A DNA stretch of 49,030 bases. Source: Aquabacterium sp. (GTDB lineage Bacteria > Pseudomonadota > Gammaproteobacteria > Burkholderiales > Burkholderiaceae_C). The stretch lies in NCBI GenBank assembly GCA_023150345.1, contig JAKLLB010000021.1:1-49030 (forward strand). Direction: 5' to 3'. Under the pieces are notes generated by a model, which searched no databases, had not been told where the DNA came from, and was given only the letters and a program-made list of their open reading frames with translations. Shown here one piece after another: positions 16,728-25,110 of the stretch (positions are counted from its first letter, which is position 1; every line of letters starts with the position of its first letter). The position numbers were made by a program, and so were the translations under genes.

Positions 16728-18671
16728 TCAGGCCAGCGCGTTGCGCAGGGCCTCGAACAGCCGGCGCGGCTGCACCGGCTTGAACAGCACCGGGTAGCCG
16801 GATGCCGTTACCCTCTGGATCTCGGCCTGTGCGGTGTCACCCGTCACCAGCACTGCCGGTACGTCGCGGCCGCACAGGCGCCGCACCTCGGCAATCGCCT
16901 CCAGCCCATCGGGGCCGTCTCCCAGGTGCAGGTCGGACAGCACGAGATCGACACGGCCCTCCAGCGCGGTGGCCGCATGTTCGGCCTGCGCGGCATCGGC
17001 CGCTGTCACCACGTGGTAGCCCCATTCCTCGAGCAGCAGGCGCAGGCCTTCGCGGATGGGCTCCTCGTCGTCGATCACCAGCACCATCTGCGAGCCATGC
17101 ACCTCCATGGGTACTGTGTCGGCCGGGGCCATGTCTTCCTGGATGCCCGGCAGCTGGCCCAGCGCGATGCCGATGCGAAACATGGTGCCGCGCCCCGGTC
17201 GCGAGGCCACCACCAGCCGGTGATCGAGTAGCCCGGCCAGCCGCTTGACGATCGCCAGGCCCATGCCCAGTCCGTGCGAGCGGTCGCGCTCGCCGCGGCC
17301 CACCTGGTAGAACTCCTCGAAGATGCGCGGCAGCACGTCGGGCGCAATGCCCGAGCCGGTGTCCCAGATCTCGACATTGACGTGGGTGCGCGTGGACCGC
17401 GCCAGCACCACGATGCCGCCACGCTCGGTGTACTTGATGGCGTTCTGGATCAGGTTGCCCACGATGCGCTCGAGCAGCTGCGGGTCGCTGGTGACGGACT
17501 TGCCGCCCGGCGAGAACCGCAGCCCCAGCCCGGCCAGCTCGGCCTGGCCGGCATAGTGCATGTGCAGGCGGCGGAACATGTCGCGCAGCGGGAAGGTCTG
17601 CAGACGCGGCGTCATCACCCCGGCATCGAGCCGGGAGATGTCGAGCATGGCGTTGAACGAGCGCTCCAGGCCATCGATGGCCCGCATCATGTTGCGCGCC
17701 AGCGGCTCGTCCGGTGTGTGGGCCAGGCGCTTGTGCAGCGTGGCGGCAAACAGGCCCAGCGCGTGCACGGGCTGGCGCAGGTCATGGCTGGCGATGGCCA
17801 GGAAGCGGCTCTTGTCCTGGTCGGCACGCCAGGCGGCGTCGCGCTCGGACTCCAGGTCGCGCAGGCGTGCACCCTGCTCGATCAGCGCGCGCGTGTTCTG
17901 GTGCCAGGCGTGGTGGCGATGGCGGGCCACGGCCACCAGGCCCGCCGCCGCGGCCATGGCCGCACCACCCACCAACGAGCGCAGGGGCCACTCGGCCAAC
18001 CCCCACGCCAAGGCTGCGCCGGCAGACAGCGGCAGCACCGCGAGCCCGAGCACCACCTGGCGCAGCGGGCCCAGCAGCACCACGCCCGCGAAGGCCAGGG
18101 CCGTGCACAGCACAGCCGCCACCGCATGTGCGGCACCGGCGGCGGCCAACCAAGGGCCGACAGCGGCCAGTGCGCCGGCCACTGCGGCCACCGCCAGCAC
18201 GCGGTGGCGTGTGCGGCGCGGGTCAGGGGTACCCGCCGGCGCATGGCGCGCGCGCCGCGGCATGCGCCACATCGTTGCCGCGCACGCTGCGGCGAGTGCG
18301 GCCCAAGCCAACCCCGCAGCCGGCCGCTGCAGGCCGATGGCCAGTGCCATCGGGGTGGCCGCCAGCGCCAGCGCCAGTGCCCAGATCGGCATGGCCACCA
18401 GGCTCGCCCGCAGAGCGGCATCGTCCATGCGGCGGTCGAGCGCGCGCCGTTCGGCCCAGCGCCGCTCCTGCGGGTCGGCCTGCGCGGCGCTGCTGCCGTC
18501 GACGGCGACGAACACACCCAGCGGCATTTCCCGGGGATCTGGCTGCGCGTGAACTGCGGGCGACCCGTCGACCGCAGCCCACCCCATGCCCGGTGGCGCC
18601 AGCGGAGCCGGCGACGTGGCGTCGTTGTCGGGCCCCGTGTCGCTGGCCGGGTCGTCGCCGCGCGGCTCCAC
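16728..18671 (-). CDS. Membrane-bound hybrid sensor histidine kinase
   Basis: The 647-aa product is a hybrid histidine kinase of the SHDLRQP type common in Burkholderiales. It starts at a GTG two bases after the stop of the response regulator gene. After a cytoplasmic-looking N-terminal stretch (1-90) come about six alanine/leucine-rich membrane segments (about 90-250), a coiled linker, the HisKA H-box FLAIASHDLRQP (His296), HATPase motifs (N410, DTGSG 437-441, GLGMGLA 467-473) and a C-terminal receiver domain (VLVIDDEEP; phospho-acceptor Asp580; LFKP near the end). The signal sensed is unknown; the membrane region has no obvious periplasmic domain. It probably controls the NarL-type regulator upstream. 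Confidence 0.94.
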   Translation of the reverse strand: MEPRGDDPASDTGPDNDATSPAPLAPPGMGWAAVDGSPAVHAQPDPREMPLGVFVAVDGSSAAQADPQERRWAERRALDRRMDDAALRASLVAMPIWALALALAATPMALAIGLQRPAAGLAWAALAAACAATMWRMPRRARHAPAGTPDPRRTRHRVLAVAAVAGALAAVGPWLAAAGAAHAVAAVLCTALAFAGVVLLGPLRQVVLGLAVLPLSAGAALAWGLAEWPLRSLVGGAAMAAAAGLVAVARHRHHAWHQNTRALIEQGARLRDLESERDAAWRADQDKSRFLAIASHDLRQPVHALGLFAATLHKRLAHTPDEPLARNMMRAIDGLERSFNAMLDISRLDAGVMTPRLQTFPLRDMFRRLHMHYAGQAELAGLGLRFSPGGKSVTSDPQLLERIVGNLIQNAIKYTERGGIVVLARSTRTHVNVEIWDTGSGIAPDVLPRIFEEFYQVGRGERDRSHGLGMGLAIVKRLAGLLDHRLVVASRPGRGTMFRIGIALGQLPGIQEDMAPADTVPMEVHGSQMVLVIDDEEPIREGLRLLLEEWGYHVVTAADAAQAEHAATALEGRVDLVLSDLHLGDGPDGLEAIAEVRRLCGRDVPAVLVTGDTAQAEIQRVTASGYPVLFKPVQPRRLFEALRNALA

Positions 18672-18673
18672 GA

Positions 18674-19315
18674 TCAGCGGAACAAGCTGATCAGGTGCGA
18701 GCGCGAACGCACATCCAGCGCCAGCAGCAGCGATGACACATAGTTCTTCACCGTGCCCAGCGACAGATGGGTGGAGTTGCTGATCTCCTGGTTGGTGCAG
18801 CCCGACAGCACCAGTTCCAGGATCTCGAGGTGGCGCGGCCCGAGCTCGGCCACCCGGTCGTACATCGCCGACGAGGGAAAGCGCGGGAACAGCGCACTGG
18901 CCGGCGCCGCGGGGCCGCGTTGCTCGGGGTTGCCGTTGGGAAACAGCAGCGCAGTCAGCGTGTCTCGCATCTGCGCCAGGTCGGTGCTCTTGCCCACGTA
19001 GCCCACAGCGCCCAGCGCGCGCGCCTGGCGCACCACGAACTCGTCCTGAGTGCCGCTGAACACCGCCACTCGCGCCTTCGGGTGCGCCTGCAGGAACTGC
19101 CGAAGGCCCTGCAGGCCCTTGCAGTCGGCCAGATTGAGGTCGAGCAGCACGGCATCCACCGGCGCCTGCGCCGTGTAGGTGTCGATCGCCTCCTGCAGCG
19201 TGCCGGCTTCCAGCCACTGGATCGGGCAGCCCATCAGCTCGGCGTACATCGACTTCACGCCGAAGCGCACGAGCTCGTGGTCATCGACGAGAAGGATCTT
19301 GCGGGTCTCGGGCAT
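18674..19315 (-). CDS. NarL/FixJ-type response regulator
   Basis: A 213-aa two-domain DNA-binding response regulator. The receiver domain has the acidic pair (LLVDDHE), the phospho-acceptor Asp59 (VLLDLNLAD), a Ser/Thr site (VFSG) and the conserved lysine (GYVGKS). A loop of proline/alanine residues leads to the C-terminal LuxR-type helix-turn-helix (LGPRHLEILELVLSG, then NQEISNSTHLSLGTVKNYVS). It is the first gene of a two-gene unit with the hybrid kinase, 2 bp apart. The targets are unknown. Confidence 0.95.
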   Translation of the reverse strand: MPETRKILLVDDHELVRFGVKSMYAELMGCPIQWLEAGTLQEAIDTYTAQAPVDAVLLDLNLADCKGLQGLRQFLQAHPKARVAVFSGTQDEFVVRQARALGAVGYVGKSTDLAQMRDTLTALLFPNGNPEQRGPAAPASALFPRFPSSAMYDRVAELGPRHLEILELVLSGCTNQEISNSTHLSLGTVKNYVSSLLLALDVRSRSHLISLFR

Positions 19316-19414
19316 GGCGTCACCGGTCGTGCCTGCGAAGCGCGCATCTTAGTGCGCCTGCGCGCCCGGCGTCACCGGGCCCGGCTGCAGGCCGATGCAG
19401 ACCCAGGCGCATGC

Positions 19415-19420
19415 TATACT
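19415..19420 (+). promoter_or_regulatory. -10 element of the tRNA-fMet promoter
   Basis: TATACT lies 12 bases before the tRNA 5' end, which is the right spacing for a tRNA transcription start. No good -35 hexamer is visible 16-18 bases upstream, so the promoter is only partly supported. Confidence 0.5.
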
Positions 19421-19432
19421 GCCAGCTTCAGT

Positions 19433-19509
<77 letters not shown>

Positions 19510-19533
19510 AGAAATATGTGTGCTGACAAGCAC

Positions 19534-20157
19534 CTACGAAGCCCGCCACGTGCGGGCTTCGTCGTTGTGCGCCCAGCATGGGCGCGATTTTCGGGGTGCA
19601 AGTCCCCGGCTGACGCGAATGTCGACCTTCTGCTCCAGCAGGTGCGTGGCAAAGGCATGGCGCAGGCCATGCGGCGTGATGCGCTCGCCGTCGATGTCGC
19701 CGACCTCGAGCGAGACCACCTCGCTGACGCGCAGGCCTGCACCGTAGGCCACCGACATGGCGGCCTGGTGCTTGAGGTTGGGCGCGGCGGCGATCAGGCG
19801 GCCGACCTCCTCTGGGCTCAGGATCACTGGCAGCTTGCGCGGTACGGCTACGTGCGTCATCTCGAGCATGAGTTCGGGCCGGCCCAACGTGACGTCGAAG
19901 AAGAACTTCAACCCGGTGATGTTGGCGTTGATGGTCACAGGGCCGGTGCCGGTGTCCATCAGGCGCAATTGGAAGCGGCGCACGTCGTCGGCAGTGGCGG
20001 TGTGCGGCGAGCGGCCGAGGAAGGTGGCGCGCTTGCGCACGGCGCGGATGCAGCCCTCCTGCGTGTACTCGGCGAACTGGCGCATGCGCATGTCGTCGAG
20101 CATGCGCTGGCGCAGCGGCGAGACGGCCGCGGATGGGGTCGGGATGGAAACGTCCAT
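19534..20157 (-). pseudogene. Broken tyrosine recombinase/integrase
   Basis: From an ATG at 20157 the frame encodes a clear N-terminal SAM-like domain and the start of the catalytic domain of a phage-type integrase similar to those that travel with IS91-like elements (YTQEGCIRAVRKRATFLGRS, PVILSPEEVGRLI, YGAGLRVSEVVSLEVGDID with the first catalytic Arg). After GDIDGER it jumps directly to ITPHGLRHAFATHLLEQ, so about 90-100 residues of the catalytic core are missing in frame. The homology then stops at about 19615 and the frame runs through unrelated sequence into the tRNA terminator, so the active-site tyrosine is absent. The 207-aa frame is therefore a decayed remnant and cannot be an active recombinase. 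Confidence 0.85.
19537..19561 (+). terminator. Hairpin terminator after tRNA-fMet
   Basis: A perfect 10-bp GC-rich inverted repeat (CGAAGCCCGC / GCGGGCTTCG, 5-base loop) lies 28 bases after the tRNA, followed by the T-containing TCGTTGT. It fits a rho-independent-like terminator, though the T-tract is weak. Confidence 0.7.
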
Positions 20158-20787
20158 GATCCTGCTCCTGTCGGTGACCGAGGCGGATTGCCTCGATCGC
20201 CAACATCGCAGAGTCACGGGCGCAACAACCCGCCACCAACCTTGCCGGAGCGCCTGCCGCGCAAGCGGTCTAGTCCTTCGCTGCGAAGCAGGCCCTCCTC
20301 GACGCGAAGGCCAGCGCTGCAGACCGTCTGGACATCCTCCACTGGGATAGACGCATTGACCCATTCGCGCTGACCGCGCTGATTCCTGCATATCGCGGAA
20401 GGGGGGAGGGCTGCCGCGGCGCGCTTCATCTGGGCAACGCAGGAAGTTCAGCTCTGCAGGCGAACGTATCGCGAGGCAGGCGGGGAACGCCATAGGGCGG
20501 CGTCGATCCTCACGCGTCAGCGGCCGGCTGTACCCTGGGTCTCGCTGGTGACCGCCGACAATCGGCGAAAACTGTGTGGGCCATGCCCCTAGAGGTCAGC
20601 GGCTCGCCGCCGATGTCATGGGCCACGGTGTCACGGTCGGTCGGGGTGGCGTGGGGTCTAGCGACGTGAGTCGTGACACGGCAAAAGGCTTGCAGAGACG
20701 CCGCGCTACGAGGGCGAATGGCTTGGGGGGCAGGTTTTCATAGGTGGTGCAGTGGGAGCCGCCGAGTGATTGAGTCAAACGGGTCCA
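20158..20787. other. Non-coding or decayed stretch next to the integrase remnant
   Basis: No intact gene is supported in these 630 bases. A short plus-strand frame from about 20274 to 20400 (containing DRLDILHWDRRIDPF) looks protein-like but begins after a stop and has no start codon, so it may be a scrap of a lost mobile-element gene. The rest shows no recognisable feature. Confidence 0.5.
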
Positions 20788-20858
20788 GGGGCTCATAACC
20801 CAAAGTGCCCCCGCAACCAACAAACATGAGTGCTGGCAAGCACTTGCGAAGCCCGCTG
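20788..20858 (+). repeat. Partial decayed copy of the tRNA-fMet 3' part and its downstream flank
   Basis: Bases 20788-20819 repeat the anticodon arm (GGGCTCATAACCCAAAG) and 3' end (TGCCCCCGCAACCA) of the tRNA at 19433-19509 but lack 17 bases of the T-arm, so this cannot be a working tRNA. The next about 39 bases also match the flank after the intact tRNA with about 7 mismatches, including the GTGCT/AGCAC mini-hairpin. The two copies are direct repeats about 1.3 kb apart around the integrase remnant. This fits either an old attachment-site duplication or a degenerated tandem tRNA. Confidence 0.8.
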
Positions 20859-21005
20859 AAGGTGTCGAGCCTGGCGCGCTTCGTCGACTCTGGGCCGCTT
20901 GGGCGCCTTTACCCAGCGTTCACATCGGGCGGTCAACGCGGGCTTCGGCGCACCCGTTGGGCAGCCATGAAGCGTAGCGACTTCACTCGATGCGAGAGGG
21001 CTGCC

Positions 21006-21224
21006 ATGAATTCGATCCGGATCACGCTCATCGCGGCACTGCCGCTGATCTTGGGTGCATGTGTCGTCGCGCCGGTGGGCCCGCATCACGGGGCGCCGGC
21101 CGGGGTGGTGTACGTGTCTCCCACCTATGCGCAGCCGGGCACTGGTTTCGTGTGGTCGTACCACGCGACGTTCGGTTGGGGCTGGCGCCACCCCCGCCAC
21201 GGCTGGCATCGCGGCTGGCGCTAA
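21006..21224 (+). CDS. Small predicted lipoprotein
   Basis: A 72-aa product with a short positive start, a hydrophobic stretch and a lipobox LGAC (Cys19), so it is probably lipid-anchored in the envelope. The mature part is rich in Gly, His, Trp, Tyr and Pro (the end is WRHPRHGWHRGWR) and has no recognised fold. ATG 21006 is preceded by GAGAGGG; an ATG at 20967 in the same frame would spoil the signal peptide. The ribosome binding site and lipobox make it more credible than chance. Confidence 0.7.
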   Translation: MNSIRITLIAALPLILGACVVAPVGPHHGAPAGVVYVSPTYAQPGTGFVWSYHATFGWGWRHPRHGWHRGWR

Positions 21225-21243
21225 GCGCTTGCGCGGCCGCGGG

Positions 21244-22149
21244 TCAGGGCGCAGCCGCCACCACCTCGTGCACCAGCCGCCGCAACCACACCAGACCGGG
21301 GTCGTGTGACTTGTAGCGGTGCCACTGCATCACGCACTCGAAGTCGGGGAACTCCACCGGCGGGCGCACCAGGCGCACCGGCAGGGCATGTGCGAGCAGT
21401 TGGGCCAGGCGGGTATGCACGGTGGCGATGCGCTGGGTGCCCACCACCAGGCGCATGGGCGAGGTGAGGTTGTAGGTGAGCACCTCGATGCGGCGCTCGA
21501 TGCCGTAGCGCTTCATGAACCAGTCTTCGAAAGTGGGCGCGCGCTCGGGCCCGAGCCAGGTGCTCACGTGCCCGGCTTCCAGGTACTGCGCCATGGTCAG
21601 GCGGCGCCCGACGTGGGTGTTGCCGTTCCAGACGACGCAGGTGTAGGTGTCGCGGATGGCCACTTCCGAGGGATGTGAATCGGCACCGAAGCGCGGCGGA
21701 ATGATCAGCAGGTCGATCTCGCCCTGGTCGAGCAGGGCCGGGCCCTTGTCCAGCGGCTCGAGCGCGAAGGTCACTCCGGGTGCCTCGGTGCAGGCGCGGG
21801 CGAGCACGCGGTCGAGCAGCACGGCCATGATGTAGTCGGAGGCGGCGATCACGAAGCGCCGCTTGGACTCGGCCGGCGCGAACTGCGGGCGGATGTCCAG
21901 CGCCGAGTCGATGCGCAGCAGGATGTCGCGCACCGCGGCCTCCAGGCCATCGGCCAGCGGCGTGCGCACCATCTTGCGGCCCACCTGCACGAACAGCGGA
22001 TCGTCGAAGTGCTCGCGCAGCCGCGCCAGCGCGCCGCTCATGGCCGATTGCGTCAGGTGCACCCGGTGCGCGGCACGGGTGATGCTGCCTTCGGCCAGCA
22101 GCGCATCCAGCGCCACCAGCAAGTTGAGATCGAGGCCGTTGAACCGCAT
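21244..22149 (-). CDS. LysR-family regulator, NodD-like
   Basis: A 301-aa LysR-type transcription factor. The start (MRFNGLDLNLLVALDALL) and the winged helix-turn-helix (SITRAAHRVHLTQSAMSGAL, residues about 21-40) resemble NodD-type regulators, followed by the HFDDPLFVQVGRKMVRTPLA stretch. The rest is the two-lobe effector-binding domain (about 90-295). It is divergent from the F420 operon, with a matching ATC-N9-GAT box between them, so it probably controls that operon in response to a small molecule. The frame stays open far upstream on this strand, but that extension is antisense to the F420 genes and is not counted. Confidence 0.95.
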   Translation of the reverse strand: MRFNGLDLNLLVALDALLAEGSITRAAHRVHLTQSAMSGALARLREHFDDPLFVQVGRKMVRTPLADGLEAAVRDILLRIDSALDIRPQFAPAESKRRFVIAASDYIMAVLLDRVLARACTEAPGVTFALEPLDKGPALLDQGEIDLLIIPPRFGADSHPSEVAIRDTYTCVVWNGNTHVGRRLTMAQYLEAGHVSTWLGPERAPTFEDWFMKRYGIERRIEVLTYNLTSPMRLVVGTQRIATVHTRLAQLLAHALPVRLVRPPVEFPDFECVMQWHRYKSHDPGLVWLRRLVHEVVAAAP

Positions 22150-22159
22150 GGCGCGCGAC

Positions 22160-22178
22160 GCATCGGTGCTATCGATGC
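22160..22178. promoter_or_regulatory. Candidate LysR/NodD-type operator (ATC-N9-GAT)
   Basis: The inverted repeat GCATCG-N7-CGATGC contains ATC-N9-GAT (22162-22176), the core known for NodD-type LysR boxes. It lies in the divergent region, centred about 65 bases upstream of the start point implied by the TTTACA-N17-TATCCT promoter, where LysR activators usually bind their recognition site. Binding itself is inferred. Confidence 0.6.
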
Positions 22179-22198
22179 GAAGGATCGGAACAACCCAT

Positions 22199-22227
22199 TT
22201 TACAGATGTGTGTCCGCTTCCTATCCT
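22199..22227 (+). promoter_or_regulatory. Candidate sigma-70 promoter of the F420 operon
   Basis: TTTACA (22199-22204) and TATCCT (22222-22227) are separated by exactly 17 bases and lie about 90 bases before the first gene. This is the best promoter-like pair in the region and fits the position of the upstream LysR box. Confidence 0.55.
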
Positions 22228-22317
22228 GCCGATCAATGGGGCGGGTGCAGGCATTGCCAGCACGGGCAACAGCCGTACCGCGCCCGGTACCACCACACCA
22301 CGCCGCGAGGGAATTTC

Positions 22318-23337
22318 ATGGACATCGGACTGGCCATCGCCGTACGCAACCTGCCGGGCAAGCCCCAGCACCTGCCCTCGCTGTATCGCGAGTTCCTCGC
22401 CGAGGCCGAGCTGGCCGAGCAGCTGGGCTTCGATGCCGTGTGGGTGTCGGAGCACCACTTCGCCGAGGACAACTGGAACAGCGCCACGCTGCCCATGCTG
22501 GCCGCAGTGGCCGCGCGCACCGAACGCGTGCGCCTGGGCACCTATGTGCTGCTGCTGGCGCTGCACGATCCGCTGCGCGTGGCCGAAGACCTCACCGGCA
22601 TCGATCTCATCTCCAACGGCCGGCTGGAAATCGCCGTCGGCGCCGGTCCGATGGAAGTCGAGTGCAAGGTGTTCGGCATCGACAAGAACGAGACCTTCGG
22701 CCGCACCTACGAGGCGCTGGAGTTCATGCAGCGCTGTTTCAGCGAGGACGGCCCGTTCACCCACGAGGGCAAGTACTACCACTACCCCAACGTGTGCATG
22801 CGGCCGCGGCCGGTGCAACAGCCCCATCCGCCGATCTGGATGGCGGCCATGGGTCCGCAGAGCATCCAGCGCGCCGCCCAGCGCGGCTACCACCTGGCCT
22901 CGGCGCTGCACTCGCCGCTGTGGAAAACCTACGCCGGTCAGCTGGAGGCGGCCGGTCGAAAGCGCAGCGACCACCGGGTGATGTCCGGGCCGCTGCTGGT
23001 GCACCTGGCGCCCACGCGTGAGCAGGCCTGGGACGAGGCCGAGCAGGGCATGCATTGGTGCGTCGATTTCTACAACCGGCGCGGCTGGACCGCCCCGCTG
23101 CCGCCGGTGGGCGAACTGCGTCGCACGCCAGACGCCGGCATCTACGGCATCCCCTTCGCCGTGGGCACGCCGCAGGACGTGGTGCGCATCCTGGGCCGCT
23201 ACCGCGAGGAGCCGCTGAACCAGATCTGCCTGCAGTTTCGCGCCCCGGGCATGGACTACGCCTGCGTCGAGCGCTCGCTGCGCATGTTCGCGGCCGAGGT
23301 CATGCCCGAGATGCGGCGCTGGGGCGCCCAGGCCTGA
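22318..23337 (+). CDS. Luciferase-like (LLM class) flavin/F420-dependent oxidoreductase
   Basis: A 339-aa TIM-barrel luciferase-like protein. Such proteins transfer hydride using FMN or, in one large subgroup, F420. Typical strings are FDAVWVSEHHFAEDNW (about residues 38-53), RVRLGTYVLLLALHDPLRVA, DLISNGRLEIAVGAG and PPIWMAAMGPQSIQRAA. The ATG at 22318 has GAGGGA at a good spacing; the frame is open further upstream but without family similarity. As the first gene of an operon that makes F420, use of F420 rather than FMN is plausible, but the sequence alone does not prove it. The substrate is unknown. Confidence 0.9.
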   Translation: MDIGLAIAVRNLPGKPQHLPSLYREFLAEAELAEQLGFDAVWVSEHHFAEDNWNSATLPMLAAVAARTERVRLGTYVLLLALHDPLRVAEDLTGIDLISNGRLEIAVGAGPMEVECKVFGIDKNETFGRTYEALEFMQRCFSEDGPFTHEGKYYHYPNVCMRPRPVQQPHPPIWMAAMGPQSIQRAAQRGYHLASALHSPLWKTYAGQLEAAGRKRSDHRVMSGPLLVHLAPTREQAWDEAEQGMHWCVDFYNRRGWTAPLPPVGELRRTPDAGIYGIPFAVGTPQDVVRILGRYREEPLNQICLQFRAPGMDYACVERSLRMFAAEVMPEMRRWGAQA

Positions 23338-23386
23338 CCGGGCCCGAACCCCCTTGGGCGATGGCGCGCAGCACCGGCGCACGGCG

Positions 23387-24169
23387 ATGACGACCTCCCA
23401 CGCCGCGCCGCGCCTGGAACTGGTCGCCCTGCCCGGCGTGCCCGAGGTCGGGGCCGGCACCGACCTGGCTGCGCTCGTCGTCGATGGCCTGGCGGCGGCC
23501 GGGCTGGACCTGCGCGACGGCGACGCGCTGGTGCTGGCGCAGAAGATCGTCTCCAAGGCCGAGGGCCGGCGCGTGGCGCTTGACAGCGTGCAGCCCTCGC
23601 CGCGCGCGCTCGAGGTGGCGGCCGCCGTGCGCAAGGACGCGCGCCTGGTGGAACTCATCCTGTCGGAGTCGCGCCGCATCGTGCGGCAGCGGCCCGACGT
23701 GCTCATCGTCGAGCATCGCCTTGGATTCGTCATGGCCAACGCCGGGGTCGACCAGTCCAACGTCGCGGGACCGGCTGGCTCCGAGGTGGCCCTGCTGCTG
23801 CCGCAGGATCCGGATGCCAGCGCCGCGCGCCTGCGCGAGGCACTCGCGCAGCGCCTGGGCGTGCGCGTGGCCGTCATCGTCAACGACAGCTTCGGGCGCC
23901 CGTGGCGCCGTGGCAGCGTCGGCGTGGCCATCGGTTGCGCCGGGTTGCCGGCGCTGCGCGACATGCGCGGGCTGCCCGACCGCCAGGGCCGGCGGTTGCG
24001 CGTGACCGAGGTGGCATTGGCCGACGAATTGGCAGCGGCCGCCTCGCTGCTGATGGGCCAGGCCGCCGAAGGGCTGCCCATCGTGCGCGTGCGCGGTGCG
24101 GTGCTCGAAGGCGCGGAAGTGGGCGCCGCCGCGCTCGTGCGCGCCGCGACGCAGGATCTGTTCCGATGA
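23387..24169 (+). CDS. cofE: Coenzyme F420-0:L-glutamate ligase CofE
   Basis: CofE adds glutamate residues to F420-0 with GTP. The 260-aa product has the family signatures LAQKIVSKAEGR (about residues 47-58), the VMANAGVDQSN stretch, and VIVNDSFGRPWRRGSVG (about residues 164-180). Its size matches stand-alone archaeal-type CofE; it lacks the C-terminal FMN-reductase-like domain that mycobacterial FbiB carries. The ATG at 23387 is preferred over the TTG at 23354. Its TGA overlaps the ATG of cofD (ATGA), so translation is coupled. Confidence 0.95.
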   Translation: MTTSHAAPRLELVALPGVPEVGAGTDLAALVVDGLAAAGLDLRDGDALVLAQKIVSKAEGRRVALDSVQPSPRALEVAAAVRKDARLVELILSESRRIVRQRPDVLIVEHRLGFVMANAGVDQSNVAGPAGSEVALLLPQDPDASAARLREALAQRLGVRVAVIVNDSFGRPWRRGSVGVAIGCAGLPALRDMRGLPDRQGRRLRVTEVALADELAAAASLLMGQAAEGLPIVRVRGAVLEGAEVGAAALVRAATQDLFR

Positions 24170-25110
24170 CCTCGGTGCTGGCGCTCACCGGTGGCGTGGG
24201 CGGTGCCAAGCTCGCGCTCGGCCTGGCGCGGGTCCTGCCGCCGGGCGAGCTGACGTGCGTGGTGAACACCGGGGACGACTTCCGTCACCTCGGCCTGGAC
24301 ATCTCGCCGGACATCGACACGCTGCTGTATACCCTGGCCGGTCTGGCCGACCCGGTGCACGGCTGGGGCCGGCGCGACGACACGGCCACCTTCATGCAGG
24401 CGCTCACGGCACTGGGTGGTGCCACCTGGTTCCACCTGGGCGATGCCGACCTGGCAATGCATGTCGAGCGCACGCACCGGCTGGCAGCCGGCCACTCGCT
24501 GGTGGCCATCAGCGACGACATGCGCCGCCGCCTGGGCATTGCCCAACGTGTGGTGCCGATGTGCAACGAAGCGGTGCGCACGCGGGTGCGCACCGCTGAG
24601 GGCTGGCTGGCCTTCCAGGACTACTTCGTGCGGCGCCGCTGCGAGCCGGCGGTGCGCGAGCTCGAGTACCTGGGGGCCGACGCGGCCACGCCGGTACGCG
24701 AACTGCAGACCCTGGCCACGCAGCCGGGGCTGCGCGCGGTGGTGATCTGCCCGTCCAACCCGTTCCTGAGCATCGGGCCCGTGCTCGCGTTGCGCGGGGT
24801 GCGCGAGGCGCTGGCGCGCTGCACCGCTCCGGTGATCGCGGTCTCGCCCATCGTCGCCGGCGGGGCGGTGAAAGGACCGACGGCCAAGCTGATGGGTGAA
24901 CTCGGCTTCGAGGTTGGTCATGCCGCGGTCGCCGCCCACTATGCCGGCCTGGTCGATGCCCTGCTCGTCGACGACGACAGCGGCTGCGCGCCCGGGCAGG
25001 CACCGTGGATCACCGCGCCTACGCTGATGCAGACCCTGGAAGACCGCGAGCGTCTGGCGCGCTGCGTGCTCGACATCGCCGACCGCCTGGCAGCGGCGCC
25101 ACGGCCATGA
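24166..25110 (+). CDS. cofD: F420 phospho-lactyl/phospho-glyceryl transferase CofD
   Basis: CofD (FbiA) joins the GDP- or GTP-activated three-carbon phospho-acid to the deazaflavin Fo to make F420-0 or its variant. The 314-aa product has the family opening LALTGGVGGAKLALGLARVL, VVNTGDDFRHLGLDISPDID (about residues 32-51), YTLAGLADPVHGWG, CPSNPFLSIGP and IVAGGAVKGPTAKLM. All are hallmark CofD strings. It overlaps cofE and cofC by ATGA. Confidence 0.97.
   Translation: MTSVLALTGGVGGAKLALGLARVLPPGELTCVVNTGDDFRHLGLDISPDIDTLLYTLAGLADPVHGWGRRDDTATFMQALTALGGATWFHLGDADLAMHVERTHRLAAGHSLVAISDDMRRRLGIAQRVVPMCNEAVRTRVRTAEGWLAFQDYFVRRRCEPAVRELEYLGADAATPVRELQTLATQPGLRAVVICPSNPFLSIGPVLALRGVREALARCTAPVIAVSPIVAGGAVKGPTAKLMGELGFEVGHAAVAAHYAGLVDALLVDDDSGCAPGQAPWITAPTLMQTLEDRERLARCVLDIADRLAAAPRP

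Noticed and set aside
20788-20819. Second functional tRNA-fMet
   Set aside because: The T-arm is missing 17 bases and the 5' half is absent.
20596-20823. Possible 75-aa minus-strand gene near the tRNA remnant
   Set aside because: It has no recognisable motif, starts inside the tRNA remnant and lacks a good ribosome binding site.
22150-24939. Very long minus-strand open frame continuing upstream of the LysR gene
   Set aside because: It is antisense to the luciferase-like, cofE and cofD genes and has low-complexity Arg/Ala/His content; high GC with few stops explains it.
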